Below are positions 43,958-55,135 of a stretch of DNA of 64,000 nt, one piece after another. Below the pieces are notes generated by a model. That model saw only the letters and a list, made by a program, of their open reading frames with translations, made no database searches and was not told where the DNA came from. Source of the stretch: Azophilus sp965221755 (GTDB lineage Bacteria; Pseudomonadota; Gammaproteobacteria; Pseudomonadales; Azotimanducaceae). The DNA lies in assembly GCA_965221755.1 (NCBI GenBank), contig OZ244921.1:2852001-2916000 (forward strand), in the 5' to 3' direction. Each line of letters starts with the position of its first letter. The stretch's first letter is position 1. The position numbers and the translations under genes were made by a program.

Positions 43958-44935
43958 ATGCGCTTTGGCGTGGTTTTGCGGCTGGTCGCCGGCTTGTTGG
44001 CTCCGGCCTTGGCCTGGGGCGCTCCCCCGAGCTGGCTGGCCGACATGAACCGGGCCTTCATGGACCTCAACTACGATGGCGTGTTCAGCTACTTCACCGG
44101 CCAGGACGTCGCCACCTTGCGCATTGTCCACATGGTCGTGGATGGCGAGCAGCGGGAGCGGCTGGTGCATCTGAACGGGGCGCCGAGGGAGATCATCCGC
44201 CGCGGCGATGAGGTCACCCGGGTGCTCATGCCGGGCGACAAGGTCGAATTCAGCCGCGGCATTGCCTCAGGCCCCTTTGCCCGGGCCTTCACCAGCCCCT
44301 TTGACCGCATTTCAGAGCATTACGTCATCTCCGATCTCGGCGTTGGCCGAGTCGCCGGTCGTTTGGCCCAGGGCGTTGCCGTGCTGCCCGTGGACAGCGA
44401 CCGCTACGGGCACCGGTTGTGGCTGGATCCTGAGCACCGCTTGCTGCTGCGCTCCGAACTGGTTGACCGGCACGGCTCGCGCTTGGAGGTCTTTCAGTTC
44501 ACGCAAATCGAGATTGGCGCTGGGGTCGATCCTTCGGCGCTGGAGCCGGGCCGGCATGAGGGCGCCTTGGCGTCGGTGGATGCGCAGCCCGCAGACGCCA
44601 AGGCGGATGCGGGCGCGGCTCGCGTTCGCTGGCGGGCGGGCTGGATACCGGCCGGATTCTCCATGGCGTCGGCCAGCGTCTGCTACCCCCAAAACCGAGC
44701 CGAGATGGTCAATACCCTGATGTACACCGATGGTTTGGCGGCGTTTTCCATCTATGTCGAGGATGAGCGCCACGCCCAAGCCGAGGCCCACGCGGCGGCA
44801 ACCCGCCGCGGCGCCACCGTTGCCGTCACCGAGTTCGTCCCCGGCCCGTTGGGGGGCCGTGTCCAAGTGACCCTGGTCGGCGAGTTGCCGGAGCCCACGG
44901 TGCGCAGGATTGCCCGGTCAATGTACCATGAGTAG
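43958..44935 (+). CDS. Sigma-E regulatory protein RseB/MucB
   Basis: 325 residues. Signal peptide MRFGVVLRLVAGLLAPALAWG. The MucB/RseB fold: SWLADMNRAFMDLNYDGVFSY, RIVHMVVDGEQRERLVHLNGAPREIIR, then a C-terminal domain with WIPAGFSMASA and LGGRVQVTLVGELPEPTVRRIARSM. It sits in the periplasm, shields RseA and senses lipopolysaccharide or lipid. ATG at 43958 is chosen over GTG 43949 because GGAG is well placed. Confidence 0.92.
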   Translation: MRFGVVLRLVAGLLAPALAWGAPPSWLADMNRAFMDLNYDGVFSYFTGQDVATLRIVHMVVDGEQRERLVHLNGAPREIIRRGDEVTRVLMPGDKVEFSRGIASGPFARAFTSPFDRISEHYVISDLGVGRVAGRLAQGVAVLPVDSDRYGHRLWLDPEHRLLLRSELVDRHGSRLEVFQFTQIEIGAGVDPSALEPGRHEGALASVDAQPADAKADAGAARVRWRAGWIPAGFSMASASVCYPQNRAEMVNTLMYTDGLAAFSIYVEDERHAQAEAHAAATRRGATVAVTEFVPGPLGGRVQVTLVGELPEPTVRRIARSMYHE

Positions 44936-45302
44936 AGCAGGCGCCGGCCGATGTTTCAGCCAAGACAGCCAGCTGATCGCCGCTTGCCAAGGTGGCTGCG
45001 CTGGCTGTCCGTGCGCCCTCCGTTGGCACGGCTGGCATTCAAGGCGGGCGCCCGATGACCTCCATCCGCAGGGGGTCGGCGTTGCGGGTCGGCAAAACGC
45101 CAACCGAAGGCTGGTCCGGGCGGCGTTGCTGTTCTTTGGCCTGCCCCTGCTGCTGCTGCTTTGCAGCGCTGCGGGCGCTGTGGCCTTCGCCGAAGACCAG
45201 CCGTTCTGGGCCTTGGCAGGTGCTGCGCCCTTGTTGTGCGTTGCTGCCGGATGCGCCTTGGGCAGGCGCTTCGGCTTGAGCCTTGGCGGCGCAGTCCCCT
45301 AG
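44928..45302 (+). CDS. RseC/MucC family membrane protein
   Basis: 124 residues, overlapping RseB by 8 bases. A Cys cluster (CQGGCAGCPC) near the N-terminus and two membrane helices (LLFFGLPLLLLLCSAAGAVAF and WALAGAAPLLCVAAGCALG) fit RseC, which works in the SoxR-reducing system and modulates sigma-E. The N-terminal beta domain is shorter than usual, so it is somewhat diverged. Position between rseB and the mucD-type protease supports the call. Confidence 0.75.
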   Translation: MSRAGAGRCFSQDSQLIAACQGGCAGCPCALRWHGWHSRRAPDDLHPQGVGVAGRQNANRRLVRAALLFFGLPLLLLLCSAAGAVAFAEDQPFWALAGAAPLLCVAAGCALGRRFGLSLGGAVP

Positions 45303-45345
45303 CCCGCAACCCATTCACTCACTGCCATAAGCGAAGGAACGATTG

Positions 45346-46725
45346 GTGATAAGACGAATCGCGTTGACGACAGCAGGGCTGCTGCTGGCCGCGGGCTCCG
45401 GCGCCGCGGCCGCCCAACTGCCCGATTTCACTGAATTGGTGGAGGACAACGCCGCAGCGGTGGTCAACGTCAGCACCACCCAGCGGCCGGACGAGCGCGA
45501 CCGGCGCTTTGACGGGCGCGGCATCGAGGAGTTCTTCCGCCGCTTCCCGCCGCGGCAGCCGCCAACGCCCCATGCGCGTCCGCGTTCCTTGGGCTCGGGC
45601 TTCGTCATTTCCGAGGACGGCTACGTGCTGACCAACAACCATGTTGTTGAGGATGCCGATGAGGTGTTGGTGCGTTTCGCCGATCGGCGGGAGCTGAACG
45701 CTGAGGTGGTGGGCACCGATCGGCGATCGGATCTGGCCTTGCTCAAGGTGGAGGCCGACAACCTTCCGACGGTGCGCATGGGCCGTTCCGAAGACTTGGA
45801 GGTCGGCGAATGGGTGCTGGCCATCGGCTCGCCGTTCGGCTTCGACTACTCGGTCACCGCCGGCATCGTCAGCGCCAAGGGGCGCAGCCTGCCCACTGAG
45901 CGGAACGAGAACTACGTCCCCTTCATCCAGACCGACGTGGCCATCAATCCGGGCAACTCCGGAGGCCCGTTGTTCAACTTGGACGGCCAAGTGGTGGGCA
46001 TCAATTCGCAGATTTACTCCAGGTCGGGCGGCTTCATGGGCGTGTCGTTCGCCATACCCATTGACGTGGCCATGGAGGTGGTCGAGCAGATCAAGATCAG
46101 CGGCAGGGTTTCGAGAGGCTGGCTGGGCGTCGTCATTCAGGAAGTCAGCCGCGAGCTGGCGGAGAGCTTCGGCTTGGAGCGTCCCCACGGCGCGCTCATC
46201 AGCGAAGTGGCTCCGGGCGGTCCGGCTGATGCAAGCGAGCTGCAGGCCGGGGACGTCATCATCGAGTTCGACGGTCAGCCCATTGAGCGCTCCAGCGAAT
46301 TGCCCCACTACGTGGGCCGCACCGAGGCGAACAGCGAGGTGGACGTGGCCGTCATGCGCGGCGGCGAGCGCCTCAAGCTCAAGGTCAAGGTCGGCGAGCT
46401 GCCCGACCTTGAGGGCGACGGGACCGTTGCCCAAGGCGCCCCCAACGAGCCCTCAAGCCTTGGCTTGGTGCTGGAGGACGTGCCGGAGGCGGCGCTCAGC
46501 CGCTTCGAGCTCAAGGGCGGCGTGCGGGTGGTCCAATCAACCGGCCCGGCCGCCGACTCCGGCATTCGAGCCGGCGACATCATCACCCGCCTCAACCATC
46601 AAACGGTCGAAAGCCGGCAGCGCTTCCGCGAGATCGCCAAGACCCTGCCGAAAGGCCGTCGCGTGCCGGTGCTGATCGTGCGCGGGGGCGTTCAGACCTT
46701 CGTGCCGTTGAGCGTGCCCGAGTGA
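45346..46725 (+). CDS. Periplasmic serine protease MucD/DegP (Do family)
   Basis: 459 residues from GTG 45346. Signal peptide ending AGSGAAAA. The trypsin-like domain has the triad His (TNNHVVEDA, ~99), Asp (DRRSDLALLKV, ~129) and Ser (INPGNSGGPL, ~205), followed by two PDZ domains (RGWLGVVIQEVSRELAE... and SLGLVLEDVPEAAL... to GDIITRLNHQTVE). It degrades misfolded periplasmic proteins and dampens the sigma-E response. AAGGA lies 7 bases upstream. Confidence 0.94.
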   Translation: MIRRIALTTAGLLLAAGSGAAAAQLPDFTELVEDNAAAVVNVSTTQRPDERDRRFDGRGIEEFFRRFPPRQPPTPHARPRSLGSGFVISEDGYVLTNNHVVEDADEVLVRFADRRELNAEVVGTDRRSDLALLKVEADNLPTVRMGRSEDLEVGEWVLAIGSPFGFDYSVTAGIVSAKGRSLPTERNENYVPFIQTDVAINPGNSGGPLFNLDGQVVGINSQIYSRSGGFMGVSFAIPIDVAMEVVEQIKISGRVSRGWLGVVIQEVSRELAESFGLERPHGALISEVAPGGPADASELQAGDVIIEFDGQPIERSSELPHYVGRTEANSEVDVAVMRGGERLKLKVKVGELPDLEGDGTVAQGAPNEPSSLGLVLEDVPEAALSRFELKGGVRVVQSTGPAADSGIRAGDIITRLNHQTVESRQRFREIAKTLPKGRRVPVLIVRGGVQTFVPLSVPE

Positions 46726-46814
46726 CCGCCTTGGCGCAACGGAGTTTGGCGGTTGGCGTCGGCGGCCTTGGGCTGGCGGCGCCGGGCGCGCCGAAGTAGG
46801 GAAGCCGTTCCGTT

Positions 46815-48608
<1,794 letters not shown>

Positions 48609-48762
48609 CGCGCCGCCGGCGGCGGCGTGATCGGGCTGCCGCGCAACCCGCAGCGCCAGCGGAGCATGTGCGGGCTCAGAAACGCATCGGAGCCTGACCA
48701 CGCAACGGCTGCGCGGTCTCGCGCCAGCGAAACGCCAACGGATCGGCAGGATACAATAGGGC

Positions 48763-49617
48763 ATGGACATCGACTTTCCCTTGGTGCTCACCTGCGCCGT
48801 GCTGATCAGCGGCGGCATCTGGCTGCTGGACGCCTTGCTCCTTAAAGCCCGCCGGCTGGCGGCGCGGCCAGCGGAGCAGGCGGATCAGCCGGACAAGGAG
48901 CCGATGATCGTCGAGTACGCCCGCTCCTTCTTTCCGGTTCTGCTGCTGGTGCTGGCCCTGCGCAGCTTCCTCGCCGAGCCCTACCAGATTCCCTCCGAGT
49001 CCATGCTGCCGACCTTGGAGGTGGGCGACTTCATTCTGGTCAACAAGTACGCCTACGGCATCCGCCTGCCGGTGCTCGGCACCAAGATCATCGAGGTCGG
49101 CGAGCCGCAGCGGGGCGACATCATGGTGTTCGTGCCCCCCCACGACTCGCGCTACTTCATCAAGCGGGTCATCGGCCTGCCGGGCGACCGCATCCGTTAC
49201 GAGGACAAGGCGCTGCACATCAACGGCGAACGGGCGGGGTATGAGTTCGTGCGCGAGTTCTATGATGTCATCGGCGGCGCCGCAGTGCCGGTTCGCGCCT
49301 ACCAAGAGTCCTTGGACGGCGGCACGCACACCACCCACCGCTATCCGGTCGGCGACCGCAACGGCGAGTGGACGGTGCCGGAGGACGCCTACTTCGTGAT
49401 GGGGGACAACCGCGACCGCAGCGATGACAGCCGCCGTTGGAAGTACGTCTCCGAAGCCAAGATCGTCGGCAAGGCGGTTGCCATTTGGGTACACAAGGAG
49501 CCCGGCTTCAAGCTGCCGACCTTCGAGCGCAACCAATGGCTGACGCGGGCGGCGGCGCAGCCCGGCTCCGGCCCGTCCGGCGTCAATCAAGCCGCAGCAG
49601 CCCTCATCCGTGACTGA
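48763..49617 (+). CDS. lepB: Signal peptidase I
   Basis: 284 residues. Two N-terminal membrane helices (about 5-27 and 53-70). Catalytic Ser in PSESMLPTL (Ser 80) and catalytic Lys in FIKRVIGLPGD (Lys 134). The C-terminal box VPEDAYFVMGDNRDRSDDSR is intact. It cleaves signal peptides on the outer face of the inner membrane. A degenerate palindromic repeat lies in the lepA-lepB gap (about 48,715-48,735). Confidence 0.96.
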   Translation: MDIDFPLVLTCAVLISGGIWLLDALLLKARRLAARPAEQADQPDKEPMIVEYARSFFPVLLLVLALRSFLAEPYQIPSESMLPTLEVGDFILVNKYAYGIRLPVLGTKIIEVGEPQRGDIMVFVPPHDSRYFIKRVIGLPGDRIRYEDKALHINGERAGYEFVREFYDVIGGAAVPVRAYQESLDGGTHTTHRYPVGDRNGEWTVPEDAYFVMGDNRDRSDDSRRWKYVSEAKIVGKAVAIWVHKEPGFKLPTFERNQWLTRAAAQPGSGPSGVNQAAAALIRD

Positions 49618-50314
49618 ACGCCCCGGCGCCGCGCAGCTTGATCGATTGCAACGCGCGCTGAACCATCGATTCGCCGATGAGCGCCTGCTCATCCGCGCCC
49701 TGACCCACAAAAGCGTCTCGCCGAACGGCAGCAACGAGCGTTTGGAGTATCTCGGCGATGCGGTGCTCGGCTACGTCGTCGCCGCCCACTTGCACCGCCA
49801 GCATCCGGGCGAGGCGGAGAGCGGCCTGACGCTGGCCCGGGCGGCGCTGGTCAAGCAGGGCACGTTGGCGGAGATTGGCCGCGCGCTGGCCTTGGGGGAC
49901 CACATGCGCTTCGGCATCGGCGAAATGCGTTCCGGCGCTTTTCGCCGCGCCTCCGTGCTGGCCAATGGGGTTGAAGCCCTGATCGGCGCCGTGCATGAGG
50001 ATGGCGGCGTGGAGGCGGCCCGGGCGCTTGTGGTTCATTTGCTGGGCGACCGGCTGACCGGCTTGAGGCCGGCGCCGGTCAAGGACGCCAAGTCGGCGTT
50101 GCAGGAGTTCGCCCAAGCGCGCGCCATGCCCTTGCCCGCGTACCGAATCGTCGAAGAGGCCGGCGTGCGGCACGCGCCCCGCTTCATCGTCTCCTGCGAA
50201 GTCGCTGAGCTGGGGCTTAAGGCCACGGCGGAGGGCGCCAGCCGCAAGGAGGCGGAAAAGCGCGCGGCCGCCGAACTGCTCGACCGGATCGAAGCCGATG
50301 CCGAAGGTGGCTGA
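49610..50314 (+). CDS. rnc: Ribonuclease III
   Basis: 234 residues. The catalytic signature NERLEYLGDAVLGYVV, VEALIGAVHEDGG with the second acidic pair, and a C-terminal dsRNA-binding domain (DAKSALQEFAQARAMP to ASRKEAEKRAAAELLD). It cuts double-stranded RNA in rRNA processing. GTG start overlapping lepB by 8 bases, and its end overlaps era by 17. Confidence 0.96.
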   Translation: MTERPGAAQLDRLQRALNHRFADERLLIRALTHKSVSPNGSNERLEYLGDAVLGYVVAAHLHRQHPGEAESGLTLARAALVKQGTLAEIGRALALGDHMRFGIGEMRSGAFRRASVLANGVEALIGAVHEDGGVEAARALVVHLLGDRLTGLRPAPVKDAKSALQEFAQARAMPLPAYRIVEEAGVRHAPRFIVSCEVAELGLKATAEGASRKEAEKRAAAELLDRIEADAEGG

Positions 50315-51188
50315 TCGCTGCGGCACGGTCGCCATCGCCGGACGGCCCAACGTCGGCAAGTCCACCCTGCTGAACCGGGTGCTTGGCGAAAAGCTCAGCA
50401 TCACCTCCCGCAAACCGCAGACCACCCGGCGCAACCTCATCGGCATTGACACCGAAGGCGCCGGCCAAGCGATCTACGTCGATACGCCGGGCCTCCACCG
50501 GCGCGTTCAGCGGGCCATCAACCGCAGCATGGTGGGGAACGCCAAGGCGGCCCTTGGCGATGCCGACCTGATTGCCCTGGTGCTCGATCGAGATCGCCTG
50601 ACCGATGGCGACGAGTGGGTCATGCGGCAAGTCGAGTGGGCGGCGAAGCCTGCGTTTGCGCTCATCAACAAGATCGACCTGCTGAGCGACAAGACCCGCT
50701 TGCTGCCGGCGATGGACCGGCTTGGGGCCACGGGCCTGTTTGCGGAGATCATGCCGGTCTCGGCCTTGGGCGGCGAGGGCGTCGCCGAGTTTCGCTCGTT
50801 GGTGTTCCGAAGCCTGCCCGCCGGGCCGCACCTGTTTGCCGCGGATCAGCTCACCGACGAAAGCGAGCGCTTTCTGGCCGGCGAGCTGATCCGCGAAAAG
50901 CTCATGCGCCGGTTGGGCGATGAATTGCCGCATCGGACCACAGTGGTGGTGGAGTCCTTCAATGAAGGCTCGGCGGTGGTGGACATCCACGCCCAGATAC
51001 TGGTCGAGCGCGCTGGCCAGAAGCGCATCGTCATCGGCAAGGACGGCGGCAAGCTCAAGTCCATCGGTCGGGAGGCGCGCTTGGACATCGAACGCATGCT
51101 CGGCCGCCGGGTCATGCTGCATCTCTGGGTGAAGGTGCGCCGCGGCTGGTCGGACAGTCCTGAAGCGCTGCGCGGATTGGGCATTTGA
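50298..51188 (+). CDS. era: GTPase Era
   Basis: 296 residues. G1 AGRPNVGKSTLLN, G2 TRRNLIGID, G3 DTPGLHR and G4 NKIDLL. The C-terminal KH domain has IHAQILVERAGQKRIVIGKDGGKLKSIGREAR. It binds the 3' end of 16S rRNA during small-subunit assembly. Last gene of the lepA-lepB-rnc-era unit; recO and pdxJ, which often follow, are absent here. Confidence 0.96.
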   Translation: MPKVADRCGTVAIAGRPNVGKSTLLNRVLGEKLSITSRKPQTTRRNLIGIDTEGAGQAIYVDTPGLHRRVQRAINRSMVGNAKAALGDADLIALVLDRDRLTDGDEWVMRQVEWAAKPAFALINKIDLLSDKTRLLPAMDRLGATGLFAEIMPVSALGGEGVAEFRSLVFRSLPAGPHLFAADQLTDESERFLAGELIREKLMRRLGDELPHRTTVVVESFNEGSAVVDIHAQILVERAGQKRIVIGKDGGKLKSIGREARLDIERMLGRRVMLHLWVKVRRGWSDSPEALRGLGI

Positions 51189-51189
51189 A

Positions 51190-51217
51190 TGGGATTTATA
51201 TACGTGACTCCACCATG
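51190..51217 (+). repeat. Imperfect copy of the unknown gene's start region
   Basis: TGGGATTTATATACGTGACT followed by CCACCATG resembles 51880-51907 (GGGATTTAATATACATGACT then CCTCCAAG), in the same orientation. It is the Shine-Dalgarno and start region of the phase-variable gene, with ATG changed to ACG. The two copies flank the gene as direct repeats about 690 bases apart. Confidence 0.6.
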
Positions 51218-51239
51218 CTTCCGTCGGTCGTCTCAAGGA

Positions 51240-51895
51240 TCACAATGGCCTTTTGCCTGCGATCCTTCCATTGATGGTGACACTGATCGTTTCTTTGGAA
51301 TCGAGATCGCAGTAACGCACCAAGCTCACGTTTTGCGCTGTGTATGGGGTGTCATACCTGCGCTGAACGGTCATAGTCTTGCTCTCGACTGGAATACCGC
51401 TAGTGTTGTTAGTTACGAAATACACCGGAGGGTCCGGCTGTGGAGTGGCGGTCAACTCAATGTCAACCTCGTAACGAGGCTGCATAACGGCACCCCATAA
51501 ATCTCCCCATCTCTTTGCGCCCCAGGCACGGCCGGGATGATTTTCTGGAAGGGGCGAGAAATTACCGTCATCCGATGCTCTTCCGATACCTGTCCCTCGG
51601 ACGTAGAAGTACGTGGACGCAAGATTGACGAGCCCGGACTCCAACGGAGTCGTGTTGGAGCCGTCACTACGCTGTCGCTGCCCCAGATAGGTATCGCCAT
51701 CTGAAACCCCTGTGGAGAGATATCCTTTCGTACCGCAGGTCAGTTGAAGGGTGAGCTCACTTCCGCCCATGTTGCTTTGCTTTGTGCCCAGAGATACTCC
51801 AGGTGCTGCTAATGCTAGCTGGGTGGCGGATAGCAGTGCGGTTGCTGCAAGTAGCGCTAGTTTTTTTGAAGGGGGGGGGGGGATTTAATATACAT
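51240..51895 (-). pseudogene. Secreted protein of unknown family, frame broken at a C12 tract (putative phase-variable gene, OFF)
   Basis: ATG at 51895 has a strong GGAGGA 4-9 bases upstream and reads MYIKS, then enters 12 C (minus strand; 51871-51882) and stops early. With 13 or 10 C the frame joins KKLALLAATALLSATQLALA (a clear signal peptide) and then APGVSLGTKQSN, GGSELTLQLTC, LASTYFYVRGTGIGR, WGDLWGAVMQPRYEVDIELTA and ends GRIAGKRPL at 51240, about 217 residues. The body has two Cys and looks beta-rich; no family is recognised. An internal ATG at 51770 gives 176 residues without the signal. Confidence 0.65.
51871..51882 (-). repeat. Homopolymer tract (12 C on the coding strand)
   Basis: Twelve G on the plus strand. 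It lies five codons after a well-supported ATG and directly before the signal peptide, the classic place for a slipped-strand ON/OFF switch. The other 12-C run in the window is at 28631-28642. Confidence 0.85.
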
Positions 51896-52049
51896 GACTC
51901 CTCCAAGTAGTGGTGTCTTGCTATCGTTTGGCGTTTCACGGGCCGACCCAGCCGCCGATTCCGGCAAGCCGTGCTAGTTCCTAAGGCCAGCATGTTCAAC
52001 GCCTCTTGTGAAAGCACTCATGTGCATACTATCACATGAGTGTGTTAGC

Positions 52050-52495
52050 GCAAAGCCGTAATGTCCCCTTTGAGCAAAGCTGAAGTGTCCCCTTTTTGCC
52101 TTGTGCGGGGGGTGTGTTTTGGCGTTTCCGGAAGGGGTTCTGACGATGGCGGAGGCGGATCGGGTTGCGGTTGTGGCGCAGGTTGCGGAGAGGCGCCTGG
52201 GCCAGCGCGAGGCGTCGGTGCGCCTGGGCCTTGGCGTTCGGCGGGTGAAGCGCCTTGTGGCGCGTTGCCGGGAGCGTGGCGCCGCGGGCTTGGCGTCGGG
52301 CCGCCGCGGCAGGCGCCCGAACAACGCGATCGACGCGTCGGTGCGGCGTGCGGCGATGGAGCTGGTTCGGGAGCGCCACCCGGACTTCGGGCCGACGTTC
52401 GCCTGCGAGAAGCTGGCGGAGGACCACGGCCACCGGCTTTCGAGGGGGACGCTGCGCCGGTGGATGATCGAGGACGGGCTTTGGGAGTCTAGGTC
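52050..52495 (+). mobile_element. ISNCY-type insertion sequence, 5' fragment
   Basis: Starts near repeated AATGTCCCCTTT / AGTGTCCCCTTTTT motifs typical of such IS ends and contains the truncated transposase. Likeness ends near 52,490, where unrelated sequence before the TonB receptor gene begins. The 3' end is lost. Confidence 0.6.
52146..52492 (+). pseudogene. ISNCY family transposase, N-terminal fragment
   Basis: MAEADRVAVVAQVAERRLGQ, ASVRLGLGVRRVKRLVARCR (helix-turn-helix), GLASGRRGRRPNN, FGPTFACEKLAEDHGHRLS and RGTLRRWMIEDGLW are the DNA-binding N-terminus of this transposase group. The catalytic DDE domain that should follow is absent. The open frame runs on to 52934 but the rest has no likeness. 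Confidence 0.75.
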
Positions 52496-52671
52496 GCGCT
52501 GGATTGCCGAACCCCGAACGAGTACCTTGTCGAGATCGAGGATGCCGCCTGATTCGGCAGGCAAAAAGTTCCGAAAGGTCCTGAGCCGGCACAAACGGTT
52601 GCACCACAAGAAGCCAAGCGCTAGGCTTGGCCAACAGTTGCGCGTCGTCATCAGGAATGGGGGGAATCCAG

Positions 52672-55080
52672 ATGAGAACCATCTCGGTCATGAGCTTCGT
52701 TATCGGAAGGCTGGGCTCGTGGAGTGCCTTGGCGTTGCTGGCTTTCGGCTTCGGCTTGGCCGCGAAGGCGCCTCCAGGCATGGCCGCGGAGGATGCCGCG
52801 CCCGGCCTGATCGAGGAGATCGTGGTCACTTCCCGGCGTCGCCAGGAATCGCAGCAGGACGTGCCTCTTTCGGTGACAGCCTTCGGCGCGGAGCGGATCG
52901 AGCAGGTCAAGCCGCAGACCTTAAGGGACTTTGACGGCTTCATCCCGAACATGTACATCGGCATGAACACTGCCGGTCCCGGCGCCAGCGCCTTGTACAT
53001 TCGCGGCGTCGGCTACCCTGACATCGAGAAGACCCAAAGCCCGCAGGTCGGCGTCATCGTCGATGGCATCCAGATCGGCTCCAGCACCGGCCAGTTGATC
53101 GACACCTTCGACGTGGAGAGCATCGAGGTCAACCGCGGCCCGCAAGGCGTGCTGTTCGGCAAGAACACCATCGGCGGCAACGTGGTCGTCAACCGGGTGC
53201 GGCCGCAATTCAACGAGACGGGGGTGCGGCTGTCCGCCGAACTCGGCAACTACGACTCCCGAATCGTCAAGGGCCGGATCAACATCCCGCTGATCGACGA
53301 CAGCCTGGCGCTCAAGGTGGGCGCCATTTCCCGCGAGCGCGAAGGCTTTTACGACAACTTGACCTTGGGCGATTCCGCCGGCGACGTTGATTTCGCGTCC
53401 TACACGGCGGCGCTGCGCTGGGCGCCGACGGACAGCTTCGATGCCATTCTCACCTACGACCGCATCCGCGACCGGAGCCAGATTCCGCCTCAGGATCCGC
53501 GCTTCAACGGCGATGATCCCTTTGAGAACCTTGCTGACAAGAAGGAGCCGACCAACTACGACGTGGACCAGGTGGGGCTGCGGGCCGAATGGGAACTCGG
53601 CAACGGCTACGTCATCAACTCGATCACCGGCTACCACGCCGGCGACGACAAGGTCAATCAGGACTTCGACGGCGGCTCCATCAACGGCGCGGCAATACCC
53701 TTTGCGCAACTGCACACCCTGCGCGACCAGCGCTACGATGTCTTCACTCAGGAGTTGCGCGTTTCCGGCGACTTCACGGATGCCGTGGACTTCATGGCGG
53801 GCGTGTACTACCTCGATTCCGAATTGGCGTTTCAGCAGCACACCAACAACGTGCTGCAACTGCCGCCGGCGGTGCTCGGCCTGCCGCCGGGCGCGCCCTG
53901 CGGCGCGGCTCCCGGGCTGCGTCGCCATCCCGCCTTCGGCGATGCGCTCTGCCAAGTCGCCAATGCCCGCAGCATCCAAATCGCAGGTGAGGACGTGCAG
54001 TCCGTGGCGGTGTTCGGCGCCGTCAACTGGCGCCCGGCGGATGGTTTTGAACTCAGCTTCGGCGCCCGCTACATTGATGAGGAGAAGGATGTCTTCAACT
54101 CCTACTTCGACTACACGACGGGAACCTTTGACACCGGTTCCCCCGTTCAGGAGTTCAATTTCGCCGGACTGCCGGAGCGCCCGGGAACCGCCTACGAAGC
54201 CAGCGACTCCTGGGATGACATCATCCTGCTGGGCTCCGCCACTTGGGCCATCACCGACGTCAACACCGCCTACGTCAGCTATTCCGAGGGCTTCCGCAGC
54301 GGCGGCTTCAGCATCCGCTCCGCCCGTGACCCCAACGAGGCGGCCTTTGATCCGGAAGATGCGTTCCAAGTCGAGGTGGGCCTGAAAAACGAGTTTTTCG
54401 ACCGTCGGCTGCGCGTCAACCTCGCCTATTTCCACTTGGAGCGGGACGGCGCCCAATTCAGTTCCATCATCAACTTGCCGCCGGGTTCAATTCCGGGCAC
54501 CACCACCATCATCAACAACGGCGGCGCCACCGAGTACTCCGGCGTCGAGCTGGAGTCGCAATGGCTCATCAACGAGGACTTCACCTTGGTGGTCAACGGG
54601 GGCATTCTGGACACCAAGAACGAGGCGTTCACCATCGACTGCCACATTTTGGACGGCTGCACCGCCGGCGGCGTCCTGGGCGCGGACCCCCGCGGCACCT
54701 TGCGTGCCTTGGGCGGCGACTCGGACTCCCGGCAGCCCGACTGGAACGTCAGCGTCACGCTGGCCTTCGCCCGACAGATCGGCCCCGGCGTTTTCGCGGC
54801 CAATGTCGGCTGGAAGAAGGTGGGCGACTTCCTGCTGGTCAACACCGGCGGCGGCGCCGACCAGCGCCTCTATGAAGGCGGTTACTTCGGCCTCGATGCC
54901 CGAGTCGCCTACGAGTGGACCTTGGACAACGGCAACACGCTGGCCATCGCCGCGTTCGGCAAGAACCTGACCGACGAGGAGTGGCGCGAACAGGCGCTGT
55001 TCCTCGGCGGCTTCCAGACCGGCTTCCAAGGTTGGGGCGCGCCGCAGACCTACGCGGTTGAGCTGTCCTATTCAATGTAG
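52672..55080 (+). CDS. TonB-dependent outer-membrane receptor
   Basis: 802 residues. Signal peptide (LGSWSALALLAFGFGLAAKA), TonB-box-like IEEIVVTSRRRQESQQDVPLSV, plug domain with YIRGVGYPDIEKTQSPQVGV and VEVNRGPQGVLFGKNTIGG-type text (IEVNRGPQGVLFGKNTIGG), then a 22-strand barrel ending YAVELSYSM. It imports a large substrate, unknown, using TonB energy. ATG at 52672 follows GGGG; the frame is open further up. The next gene is a sugar-type symporter, so a carbohydrate or glycoside substrate is possible. Confidence 0.93.
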   Translation: MRTISVMSFVIGRLGSWSALALLAFGFGLAAKAPPGMAAEDAAPGLIEEIVVTSRRRQESQQDVPLSVTAFGAERIEQVKPQTLRDFDGFIPNMYIGMNTAGPGASALYIRGVGYPDIEKTQSPQVGVIVDGIQIGSSTGQLIDTFDVESIEVNRGPQGVLFGKNTIGGNVVVNRVRPQFNETGVRLSAELGNYDSRIVKGRINIPLIDDSLALKVGAISREREGFYDNLTLGDSAGDVDFASYTAALRWAPTDSFDAILTYDRIRDRSQIPPQDPRFNGDDPFENLADKKEPTNYDVDQVGLRAEWELGNGYVINSITGYHAGDDKVNQDFDGGSINGAAIPFAQLHTLRDQRYDVFTQELRVSGDFTDAVDFMAGVYYLDSELAFQQHTNNVLQLPPAVLGLPPGAPCGAAPGLRRHPAFGDALCQVANARSIQIAGEDVQSVAVFGAVNWRPADGFELSFGARYIDEEKDVFNSYFDYTTGTFDTGSPVQEFNFAGLPERPGTAYEASDSWDDIILLGSATWAITDVNTAYVSYSEGFRSGGFSIRSARDPNEAAFDPEDAFQVEVGLKNEFFDRRLRVNLAYFHLERDGAQFSSIINLPPGSIPGTTTIINNGGATEYSGVELESQWLINEDFTLVVNGGILDTKNEAFTIDCHILDGCTAGGVLGADPRGTLRALGGDSDSRQPDWNVSVTLAFARQIGPGVFAANVGWKKVGDFLLVNTGGGADQRLYEGGYFGLDARVAYEWTLDNGNTLAIAAFGKNLTDEEWREQALFLGGFQTGFQGWGAPQTYAVELSYSM

Positions 55081-55135
55081 GTCGGGGCAGCGCGCCTTCG
55101 GCAAAGGGTCCTGAAGCGGCGGCGCGGCGCGACGG

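Noticed and set aside
51757..52017. 86-residue minus-strand frame across the poly-C tract as a gene
   Set aside because: It reads the signal-peptide DNA in the wrong frame and has no family likeness. The Shine-Dalgarno at 51899-51904 belongs to ATG 51895.
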